A stretch of DNA of 64,000 nt from Notamacropus eugenii (Eukaryota; Chordata; Mammalia; Diprotodontia; Macropodidae), in NCBI RefSeq assembly GCF_028372415.1, contig NC_092878.1, positions 379,501 to 443,500 on the forward strand, read 5' to 3'. The translations under genes and the position numbers were made by a program. The notes below the pieces were generated by a model, which ran no database searches, was not told the origin of the DNA, and saw only the letters and a program-made list of their open reading frames with translations. Positions 54,510 to 64,000 of the stretch are shown piece after piece. Positions within the stretch are counted from its first letter, which is position 1; each line of letters begins with the position of its first letter.

Positions 54510-54709
54510 ACATTAGACTTCCTTCTAATCCTCTGTTACTAAGCTTCTCAAATGGGTAGCTTGTGCCTATTGAATTGATTTTTTTACTACTCCTTACCTC
54601 CCCACCCCCTGCCATTTAACTTTTATTCTTTTGTTCCATAGAAATTTCTTTTTGAGGTCACCAGTGGCTTCCTTCTAGCAAAATATAATACAAATTGGCA
54701 TTAAATTAT
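54510..54709 (+). repeat. CR1/L2-type ORF2 fragment
   Basis: 'ttgaggtcaccagtggcttc' and 'cttctagcaaaatataatac' align with 9880-10021, including about 100 bp further upstream. The block then switches to antisense L2, as it does at 10022. Confidence 0.45.
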
Positions 54710-55500
54710 TAATCAAGAAGCATTGATTAAGTACTTGCAATTGCCAGGTACTATGTTAAATCCTGGGGAAACAGATAAAATGAAGTAGTCTCTACCTTCT
54801 GAGAGGTTATATTCTAATGGAAGAGATATCATGAACACATCAGTTTATGCAGAAAATATATATACATGTATATATTTATATGTGTATGTATATAGTAGGG
54901 AGAGGGGCATAGCACCTGGTAGAGGTAGGACCAAGAAAGGTTTCTTGAAGAAGGGGACACATGGACTGAGTATTGAAGGAAATCAGGGATTTCAGTAGGT
55001 ATAGGGGAGGAGAAACCATATTTCGAGCATGAAGAGCAGGCCACAAAAGATGTTTGGCAGCAGATAGCATGTTGTGTGTGTACATGGAACAGTGATATGG
55101 TCAGCATAAGAATATAAGGAGAACAATAAAGATTGGAAAGAAAGGCCAAGGACAGATCATGATGAGCTTTAACTGCCCAACAGATGAGATATTTAAGCCA
55201 AGGACCAGCAAGGAGCCATTTGAGTTTGTTGAGTAGGGAGGTGATGTGAGCGGACCTGCAACTCTATGGAGGATGGATGGGAGTGGGAAGAGGCTTGAAG
55301 CAGGGAGGTCCAAAGGACCGCTGTTCTCATAGTCAGACTGAGAGATGGGTCTAAGCCAGGGTGAGGGGAAAGTAGGAGATCTGTGGATAAGGTATTATTA
55401 AAAGAGAAGTGATAAGATCTTGCAACTGATTGAGTGTGTGGGGTAAGTTGAGAATGAGTTGTCAAGGATGACATTGACTAACTATGGATTTGTCTAGAAG
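54710..55500 (-). repeat. L2 3' end and 3' UTR
   Basis: Antisense L2: 'gattaagtacttgcaattgc', 'ctatgttaaatcctggggaa', 'gagcaggccacaaaagatgt', 'ggaggtgatgtgagcggacc' and 'cttgcaactgattgagtgtg'. A TA/TG-rich patch (54857-54895) lies within. Confidence 0.8.
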
Positions 55501-57013
55501 TCTTTGGGATAGACAACTAGGGAAATTGGTAGATTTTACTGAGACTGGAATTTTCCATGCCCTTGGCAATAATTCAGGTCTAGTGTTTTAGTTCTAGTCA
55601 AAAAGAGGACTAGAAACCAGGTACTCTGACTCCTAATATGTGACTAAAATGGATCTGGAATCTCACATGGGTATTTCCTACAGTGATCTAGACTGCAAAC
55701 CTGTCCATATGTGTCCATACTTCATGACTCTTGTCCATGGCCTTCTATAAGCTTGCCTCTAGTGCTACACACAACATCCAGGAGGCCTTCTTCAATTTCT
55801 CTTAAGATTGTTAAAACAACAATGAAGCCACATGAATTGTCCACTGGTTATCTCTTGTTCTCACCATATACCTAGTCCATCTTTCTTTTCATTGGTACCA
55901 TGTCACTATTTAGAATGCTATATGTGTTTTTCTTTCCTTTCAGAGGAAATTATATAGTACACAAAGGGAGCAGTGTGATACATCGGAAAGAGCTGTGGAT
56001 TGGTAGTCAGAAGATATACGTTGTAGTCCTGTTTTTGCTACAGTTACGAATGTATTCCATTTTGTATCCTTGGATACTCTACTTCACTGTAGTTTCTTCA
56101 CTGCCAATCATAGTGCTTCACATAAAGTAAGCACTTGACAAATATTTTTTAAATGATTTCATTTGTTCACCTGTCAAAGGACTAGACCTCTAAGATCATA
56201 TATGGCTCATACAGTTTTGGGGTCTTGAATTTCAGAATACTGATACTAGGGACATGAAAAAAATATATTCTGCTGCATAATTTTTTCTTCTGACTTTGAG
56301 TATATTGTTAAGTTTTTGGGATTTTTAGATTAGTAGTTTTAAAAATCATCTCATTAGCAGTCTCTGTATTCTTACGACCTCGCTATCACTCTCTAAATGC
56401 TTTTTTCTTTTAATTATGCAGATCATTTAAAAAATAAAATATTAATCTCTTACTATCTCTCATTCCTAGTTGACATATGCCCTTGTCCCTCTGTTATTTA
56501 GTTTAGGACTGCACATGGAGGACCATGACTCATAAACAATGAAGGCAGCTTTTAGTGATGAGGTGGAAAAAATAAAAAGAACATTGGTTGCTATAGAAAC
56601 AAAGGAAAATCTCTAAGTGCTCTGAGATATAATCTGTAATATAGCAATTCCAACAAGGAAGGTATCAGGCTATGGAAAAAGTACCAATTCAGCTAGCAAC
56701 ATCTGAGCCTTTGGAATAATAGTACGGAAAACCTTGAAACCTTTAAATACACTCAAGATTCTAAAAACTAAATGTTCATTTTTTAAAAAAATGCAATTGG
56801 GAAATATTTAACAAAATAAATAAAAATAAAAAACTCTTAAAGTACTTTTGAATAAATATGAGTTATAATTAATAAATATTCATGGTGTAATGGCACACAG
56901 AAAATGTCACAGAAACAGTTATTTTGCTAAGTTAATTCATCTTTTATGTGATATATAGTGATGGATGTACCAGCTCTAGGTGATTTCCTGATGTGCTCAA
57001 ATGCTGACTGGTT
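55501..57013. other. Mostly unique intron with SINE remnants
   Basis: 55950-56160 resembles a tRNA/MIR SINE in sense ending in an L2-like tail ('cagtgtgatacatcggaaag', then 'acataaagtaagcacttgac'). 55690-55880 may be L2. Nothing else is assigned. Confidence 0.4.
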
Positions 57014-57065
<52 letters not shown>

Positions 57066-57081
57066 GCTACTACTACTACTG

Positions 57082-57116
<35 letters not shown>

Positions 57117-57211
57117 GCTACTACTACTACTACTACTATTACTGCTGCTGCTGCTGCTACTACTACTACTACTACCACCATCACCACCACTACCACTATT
57201 ACAACTACTAA
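57014..57211. repeat. (ACT)n / (CTG)n trinucleotide tract, 198 bp
   Basis: About 60 ACT units with scattered CTG and ACC variants, including a cluster of GCT units near 57141-57156. It gives open frames of poly-Thr, poly-Leu/Tyr or poly-Val in every direction; these are repeat artefacts. Confidence 0.97.
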
Positions 57212-57224
57212 TCCTCCAAACTAG

Positions 57225-57385
57225 CTAGTTCTTCTATAATGCTTTAAGGTTTACAAAGTGCTTTATAAATATTATCTTATTATATCCTCACAACAGCCCT
57301 AGGAGGTAGAGATTTTTTTTAATCCCCATTTTACAGATGAGGAAATTTAGCTAATTTAGTTTACCCCACGGTTAAGCAGAAGACT
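57225..57385 (-). repeat. MIR/Ther-type SINE remnant
   Basis: 'ggtttacaaagtgctttata', 'cctcacaacagccctaggag' and 'cattttacagatgaggaaat' are the antisense 3' half of the SINE. It directly follows the (ACT)n tract; this SINE class ends in an ATT/ATC-like triplet tail, which may have seeded the tract. Confidence 0.7.
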
Positions 57386-59299
57386 TAATCCGGGCCAATA
57401 TTAAGTACTGAAACTAGGGAATATAGGCTAGAGGAAATGAATGTATTTGCCAGGAACTGCCAGATCATCAGAAGTCCCGGATACCCTGCTCCCCTTCCCC
57501 TGGTTTGGTTCACCAGCCCTCCAGCTGCCTTGGCATCATGAGGACAGCTCCACCCTGGAGTTGACAAGATGATTGCTTAATCCTTTTCTGGAAATGCCAC
57601 ATCATCTGAAGTTCCAGCCATTATGCTTACTCTGCCCTCTCCTTTCCTTCTTTATACTTCCCCCTTTTATATGTTGTCAAATGAATTTTCTCTGTCTCTC
57701 TCTCTCAGTCTTAGGCCTGATTGAAGGAGGATGATTTCTGAAGCCCTTTTCAATTCTAAAATTTCATGATTCCATGATATTTAATCACCAATAATATCCA
57801 AAAGATAGAATTTTTCTTAATTTCACTGATGTTTTATGAGTAAAATTTAAAAATATAAACAGATCAAATTATAGATGAGATAGCCGAAACCAAGTTTTAG
57901 CCAAAGATTCTGCTGTATGCGATCCAGGTTTCCATAGTGATTGGAATTTGATTTTCATGTGTGAAAGAAGGAATATGAAAATTTAACTAGAAATGATACG
58001 GGATATTAAAGGTAACATTTTCTTATCTTTTCACAATCACTGCTCACTTTTGACGACAGCTCTGTGATTTATATAGAAATGCCAAATAATGCTTATTTAA
58101 TACATTTTTAAGTCAGTTTAGTTTATTGTATAATTTGACATATGTATATATACATATGTATATGTATAATTATATATGTGTGTATATATATTTGTATGTA
58201 CCTGTATATGCCACATATTACCGTGGCAAAATGCCAGGGGCAGAATCAAGCAGAAGGATGTTGAATTAAAGGATCCCTGAGTTCATAACCAATCATTTTT
58301 CAAATTAGAATATATGATTGACTAAAACATAAAAGGTACAACCCAGGGCATTAGAGAGGATTCTCTCCTTTAAACTTTGTTCTTCAAATTGCAACCTTGC
58401 TTCCTTTTCCTATTCAATGTGCTTTTTCTTAGGGAGTCATCTGCATTTATCTTATCCATTTACAGCGAAAGAACCACTTGATTATGGCATGAGGAAATTG
58501 CTTATAGGAACTACTTGTAGGTAGACATTATAAGTACATAGCTTAGTTAAAGAAACTTTATTTGTACTTAAATTTTGCCTAAATCCTTATTTGACTCAAT
58601 TTCATCAATAGCTGACTGTTTTGGGCTAGTATTGGGCATAAACCTTAGGCACTGTCCAAAATTGTCCTGTTTGAGGGCATCCCTAACTGATTATTCTGTC
58701 TTCTAGCCATACTTTCTGCTTCATAGGCCTAAAAAGCTTTCATTCACTTTCCTTTCCTAGGCATTGCTACAAAATTAACTCCACAAACTATTACCCTCTG
58801 TCCTTCTTAATTCTGGTACATATTTCCTTCACTTCTTCCCCCCTCCCCTGCCAGTTTTAGGGAATCCACCTTTGCCCTTAAATAAAAATCAAACATTGTA
58901 CCTTAGTTTCTTCCTTCCTCACCTTGGAATAACTGCTTATCCAAAATAAATTTTAGGTTTATAGAACAACTCTACTTAAGATAGAGCCTAGTAGAAAAAA
59001 TAAATGTATTAATAATTAATTATAATATAATTCATAATAAATGTATTAATACATTTTTAGACATAATAGACCCTTTCCAGCAAACACTCAAACAATCCCT
59101 TCCTACAAAGTCTATTTAACCAAAACAGTCAAGCAAAATCACTGGCATTTTCTACTTTAGTAGTTTACTGATAGAAAGGATGTTGTTTGACTTCTTATTA
59201 TGGTACCGGCGTTGTCTGTATCGTGTGACCTGAGATTTGTGGCCTCTGAACGCTGTTTCTATTTGTATTGTTGTGGCCTATGTGTGTGTTGTTTTGGCC
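57386..59299. other. Mostly unique intron
   Basis: 57700-57780 is a MIR-type tail. 58138-58205 is a TA/TG-rich microsatellite. No exon or other element recognised. Confidence 0.4.
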
Positions 59300-59640
59300 T
59301 CTGCTTTTTTTTCACTTTGTATCGTTTCATGTAAATCTTATCATATTTCCTTCCTTATGGAATAATCTTTCATTCTATTAACATAGCCTAGTCTATACAA
59401 CTATTTCCCCAATCATTTCACATATTTTTTTCTAGAATTCTGTTATTACAAATAATGCCACTAAATTTTTTTTAACATAAAAGTCTTTTCTTGTGGTCAG
59501 CAACATCATTGGGGGTATGGTCCCAGTTTTGGAATCTCTGGGTCAAATGATATTAGGTCACTTTTCTCATATAAATACAATTTTATTTCCCAGTAAAAGA
59601 ACTAGTCCAACATTAAGAAAGTCCTAGGGAGATAGGTTGT
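59300..59640 (-). repeat. L1 3' UTR remnant
   Basis: 'cgtttcatgtaaatcttatc', 'aactatttccccaatcattt' and 'tttggaatctctgggtcaaa' are a diverged antisense L1 3' UTR (compare 47880-48150). Confidence 0.6.
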
Positions 59641-60664
59641 TGAAATGTTATTGAGAGAAGTACAGTAAAGTTTCAAAGAAGGATTGCTAATTGTGATATA
59701 CATACATACATATTCGTATGTACATATAGACTCCACTGAGTTGAATTGTTTATCACTATCACATTGTTCTTAAAGTAAATGGGAAGTGGGTTGGAAGGAC
59801 CATTCTATGGTTTTAGTGAGAACCATTTCATCAGTGTTTTGTTAGGATGTTACAGAATTGTTTTCCCTGGCAAGTGATATTATGTTTAACACAAATGACT
59901 GAGTTAAGAAATAATGTGCCATAAGAATTCATATATTCTCTTGACTTACTAGGTTTCTGTTTGTGGTCTTCATGGATAGCATAGTTTATAAAACTCGTTG
60001 TTATAGAAGAAACTAAAATTTTAATGACTTCTTTTTTTTTGGAAAAGCAAGGTGTTTTGTAAACTTTGTATTTAGCTTGAAGAAGACGTTTGCTCATTGG
60101 TTCAGACTACTGAGTTGACCTAACAATTAGTTACTGCATTTTACATCCAGTCAGTCAGTCAGTTGTAAATATACCTATTGTATTGTCTAGCCAGAAACTA
60201 TTTATAGAGCAAGAAAAATCCCTTAGGTCGGGAAAAGTGGAATGTTTCCCAGTGTCTCCCTAAATTACTCTAGATTTAGTCATTCCCTTTTCTAAAAGTT
60301 TCATATTATAACCTATAACCAAGCAATCCATGCTTACACAAATTGAGCTCAGTCTAGGTGGAAGCCTCAAATTCCATAAAAATGCCTGACATTAGGTTCA
60401 AGACAGCCTTTATTCAACACAGAAAATAAAAGAAACATATGACTTACAGTAGCCCATAAAACAAACAATCCAGTTCTCTCTGCCTCCAGGGAAACTCACT
60501 TTGGGCTATTGGACATCTACTTAGTTTTTGCAGTGTGTAAAGGCAATTTTTTTGAAGGTAGCATGTTGAATTTATTATATACTTAAGAAAACAATGTGTA
60601 TAGAATAAAGGCTTGCACAATCTTATTCTGTTTAGTTTTGCATGTTGGAATGTTTGATTTTTTA
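59641..60664. other. Unique intron, nothing recognised
   Basis: AT-rich with a short TACA-type repeat at 59698-59726 and (TCAG)n near 60148-60162. No feature assigned. Confidence 0.4.
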
Positions 60665-61515
60665 AAAATATGTTTGACATATTTTCAGTTTTCAACGTTC
60701 ACTTGACAAGATTTTGAATTCCAAATTTTTTCCTCATCTCTCCCCTCCTCCCAACATGGGACATTATGCATCCCAACCACCCCTTTCCCCAGTCTGCCCT
60801 CCCTTCTATCACTACCCCCCTTCTTCCATCCCCTACCCCCTGTTTTTGCAAGATAGATTTCTATACCCCATTTCCTGTACAACTTATTTCCCAGCTGTTT
60901 GCAAAAACAATTTTTAACATTCATTTTTAAAGCTCTGAGTTCTGCATTTTCTGCCTTCCTCCCTTCCCACCAACCCACACTGAGAAAACAAGCAATTCAA
61001 TATAGGTCATACATGTGTAACCATGCAAAACACTTCCATAACAGTCATGTTGTGAAAGACTATATATTCCTCTATCTTGTCCTGCCCTCCATTTATTCCA
61101 CTCTCTCCCTTGACCTGTCCCCTCACAATAGTGTTTGTTTCTGATCACCCCTTCTTCCAATCTACCATCCTTTCTATTATGCTCCCTCTCCTATCCCCTT
61201 CCTGCCTGCCTTCCTGCAAGGTAAGATAGATTTCCATTCCCAATTAAATGTGTGTTATTCCATCCTTAAGCCAAATCTGATGAGAATAAGGCTCATTTAT
61301 TCTCTCTCACCTCCCCTCCCCCTTCCCTCCAATTGTAAAAGCTCTTTCTTGCCTCTTTTCTGTAAGATGATTTACTATATTCTACCTCTCCCTTTCTCTT
61401 TCTCCCAGTACATTCCTCTCAATACTTTTATTTTTTCAATATTCTCCCTTCATATTCAGTTCACCCTGTGCCTTCTGTCTCCATCCATCCGTCCATCTGT
61501 CTATCTATCTATTTA

Positions 61516-61609
<94 letters not shown>

Positions 61610-63615
61610 CTAAGACTGAGAAAGGTCTCATGAGTTATAAATAACATCTTTCCATGGAGGAATGTAAACAATTCAACTTTAATGCATCCCTTATGGCTTC
61701 TCTTTTTTGTTTATCTTTTCATGTTTCACTTGACTCTTGTATTTGTAAGTCAGATTTTCTATTCAGCTCTGGTTTTTTCAATAAGAATGCATGAAAGGCC
61801 TCTATTTCACTGAATATCCATTTTTTTCCCTTGAAGTTTTTCCCTACTCAGTTTTGCTGGGAGGTGACTTTTGATTTTAATCCAAGCTCCTTTGACCTCT
61901 GCAATATCATATTCCAAGTCCTCTGAACCCCTAGTGTAGAAACTGCTAAATCCTGTATTATCCTGATTGTGTTTCCACAATACTTGAATTGTTTCTTTCT
62001 GGGTACTTGCAATATTTTCTCCTTTACCTGGGAACTCTGGAATTTGGCTACAATATTCCAAGGAGTTTTCCTCCTAGGATCTCTTTCAGGAGATGATTGA
62101 TGGATTTTTTCCATTTCTATTTTACTGTCTGGTTCTAGAACATCAGGGCAGTTTTTCTTTATAGTTTCTTGAAAGATGATGTCTAGGCTCTTTTTTTGAT
62201 CATGGTTTTCAGGCTGACCAATCATTTTTAAATTATCTCTTTTGAATCTATTTTACAGGTCAGTTGTTTTTCCAATAAGATATTTCACATTTTCTGCTGT
62301 TTTTTCATTCTTTTGGTTTTGTTTTATAATTTCTTGGTTTCTCATAAAATCATTAGCTACCATTTCCTCCATTCTAATTTTTAAGGAATTGTTTTCTTCA
62401 GTGAGCTTTTGGACCTCCTTTTCTATTTGGCAAATTCTGCTTTTTTGAGGCATTCTTCTCCTCATTGGCTTTCTGAATTTCTTTTGCCAGTCCATTTTTA
62501 AAGGTGTTATTTTCTTCAGCATTTTTTGGGTCTCCTTTAGCAAACTGTTGACTCATTTTTCATGATTTTCTTACATGGCTCTCATTTCTCTTCCCATTTT
62601 TTCCTCTACTTCTCTTATATGATTTTCAGTATCCTTTTTGAGCCCTTCCATGACCTGAAACCATTTCATATTTTTCTTGGAGACTGTAGATGTAGGAGAT
62701 TTGACCTTGCTTTCTTCCTCTGGTTGTATATTTTGATCTTCCTCCAGTTGTATGCTTTGATCTTCCTCATCATAAGAAAATGTCTTTTCACCAAGAAAGT
62801 CACCTTTTATAGTTTTATTTTTCCCATTTTTGGTCATTTCCCCAGCCAATTACTTGACTTTTGAGTTCTTTGTTAAGTGGAAGGTATACTGCCTCAAGTT
62901 TCAGGGGTTTTGTTCAGCTGTTTTCAGAGATATCTCTAGGGACCTGTAAATTCTCAGTTCCTCCAAAGTGATATGATCAAATGAGAAGTGTTTACTCCTC
63001 TTCTGGCCCATGCTGTGGTCTGTGAGCAACCACAAGCACTCTTTTCCACCTTGGAACTACAAGTAGGATTCCCTCTCCACAGCTACCACCAGCTCTGCCA
63101 CACCAGTGCTCCTCTTTGCCCTAGGACTGCCACCCAAGACTGGAACCCAGATCAGTTGCTCGATTCCCCCACCATCTGTAGGCCAAGAGCTCCAGAAGCA
63201 GCAGCTACTCTAGCAGTGGCTGCTGCCTCCCTAGGACTGGGGCTGGACTGTGGTCCTCTCTCACCCAGGTGAGAGAGCTTTCCCGCTGACCTTTGAAGCT
63301 GTCTTTTGTATCTGTGGGTTGAGACATTTGGAAACCGCTACAGCTGTCAGTGATTCAGTGCTCTGAGGCCTGCTCCAGTCCTATCTGTGCTGGCACTTCT
63401 CCCACTGTATTGTGCTCCACTCCAAGCCCAGTGAAGCAGAACCTTCCTGTTGGTCTTCCAGATTGTCTTGGACTGGAAATCGGTTTTACTCTATCATTTT
63501 GTGGCTTCTGCTGCTCTCGAATTTGTTTATAGCAATTTTTTACAGATATTTCAAGGGGTTTGAGGAGAGAGCTCAGCAGGTCTCTGCTTCTACTCCACCA
63601 TCTTGGCTCTGCCCC
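60665..63615 (-). repeat. HAL1-like element (ORF1-only half-L1), copy A, near full length
   Basis: On the minus strand it starts at about 63615 (GGGGCAGAGCCAAGATGGTG, the usual L1-class 5' start) and has a 5' UTR to about 62850. ORF1 starts at 62849 (MAGEMTKNGKNKTIKGDF) and runs to about 61807 in four overlapping pieces. A coiled-coil region lies at 62543-62253, an RRM-like part begins MIGQPENHDQKKSLDIIF (62225), and the C-terminal part includes KKQFKYCGNTIRIIQDLA. Frame breaks are few. After ORF1 comes a 1.1-kb A/G-rich 3' region with a module repeated twice (near 60690 and 60895) and no reverse transcriptase. This is the plan of HAL1 elements, which depend on L1 for transposition. Confidence 0.8.
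61477..61609. repeat. (TCTA)n/(TCTG)n tetranucleotide tract inside copy A
   Basis: Starts with TCCA units, then TCTG and about 15 TCTA units. It lies directly after TGCCTTCTGTCT, the same position where copy B carries (GT)n. Confidence 0.97.
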
Positions 63616-64000
63616 TGGAGAGGCTGTTTTAATGCAGTAAAAGTCAAACAGGAATAGAAGAGATATTATGAAAGGAAAACATTACTCTTGGTCTTTCTCA
63701 ATCATAGGAAGAACAACGTATTGATGATATAGTTTAATGGAAAAATATATTTCCTCATTTTTCCCTGCAGTCATTCTGTCACTACAGTCCATTAGATTCT
63801 AAGTTTCCTGAGGGCAAGGACTGTCTTTTGCCTCTTTGTGTATCTCTAGAGCTTACCACAGTGCCTGATACCTAGCAGGGACTTAACAAATGTGTATTGA
63901 CTGATTGATTGCAATTCTTCCACATAACTGACATGTGGGAGTTTTGAATATTAGAGCTTTTCTTTTATTTGTTTCCTTTTACATGAATACCTTCCTCTCA
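63616..64000 (+). repeat. Unique intron with an L2 3' end
   Basis: 63780-63912 is a sense L2 terminus ('tttcctgagggcaaggactg', 'ccacagtgcctgatacctag', 'tgtattgactgattgattg'). The flanks are unassigned. Confidence 0.65.

Larger units (their letters stand above)
6801..64000 (+). other. MYO5A: MYO5A intron 1 (partial, runs off the window)
   Basis: Begins with the donor GTAACG at 6801 and has no matching exon 2 (expected to encode FARVWIPDPEEV-like sequence) within the remaining 57 kb. A very long first intron is consistent with what is known of mammalian MYO5A. It is filled with interspersed repeats, listed separately, and carries no other convincing exon. An independent gene inside the intron cannot be excluded but is not supported. 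Confidence 0.8.

Noticed and set aside
56927-57228. Poly-Val, poly-Thr and poly-Leu open frames of 75-89 residues
   Set aside because: They are translations of the (ACT)n tract in different frames and have no independent support.
57451-57620. Imperfect direct repeat of about 28 bp ('aactgccagatcatcagaag' and 'aatgccacatcatctgaagt')
   Set aside because: Two diverged copies only, 138 bp apart; compatible with chance or an unnamed old repeat.
1-64000. Search for a novel gene system, CRISPR array, operon or toxin-type locus
   Set aside because: The window is a mammalian promoter and intron filled with transposon fossils; no regularly spaced repeats with unique spacers and no multi-gene cluster exist.

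Overview
The window looks like marsupial (metatherian) nuclear DNA. The evidence is its repeats: tRNA-headed SINEs that open with GGGGCAGCTAGGTGG, MAR1-type SINEs with an RTE/BovB-like body, marsupial-style L1 and ORF1-only half-L1 (HAL1-like) elements, and old L2/MIR. The species cannot be fixed from sequence alone. Only one host gene is visible: the first coding exon of MYO5A (myosin Va heavy chain), at 6774-6800 on the + strand. It encodes MAASELYTK and is followed by a GT splice donor. Everything from 6801 to the end reads as the first intron of that gene; exon 2 was not seen.

Layout. 1-5710 is 5' flanking DNA made of SINEs, L2, a LINE 3' end inserted in an LTR-like repeat, and a (TTCC)n tract. 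About 5820-7220 is a TATA-less CpG island with the promoter, a GGC/AGC triplet tract and several upstream ATGs. 7240-9880 is mostly unique intron. 9880-16290 is a dense nest of L2, MAR1, L1/HAL1 and a solo LTR. 16300-33900 is mixed unique sequence with MIR/L2, a second solo LTR and a repeat-poor block at 24240-24745 that could be regulatory. 33900-43440 holds an L1, L2 copies, two copies of a long repeat that shares the SINE tail, a second LINE 3' end and a hAT transposon fossil. 43440-47450 is mostly unique. 47455-53205 is an L1 abutting a HAL1-like element. A third solo LTR lies at 53936-54467. A 198-bp (ACT)n tract lies at 57014-57211. A second HAL1-like element occupies 60665-63615.

The most informative patterns concern transposons rather than host genes. 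Three solo LTRs of one family each keep a perfect 6-bp target duplication. A LINE with a C-terminal C2H2-like motif, a roughly 560-bp repeat and a 320-bp tRNA SINE all share a 3' tail, which suggests a LINE/SINE partnership. Two HAL1-like copies have grown different microsatellites at the same internal position. I found no operon, CRISPR array, RNA gene or novel protein system. Repeat coordinates are approximate (tens of bases) except where target duplications fix them. Family names come from memory of consensus sequences, not from a search.
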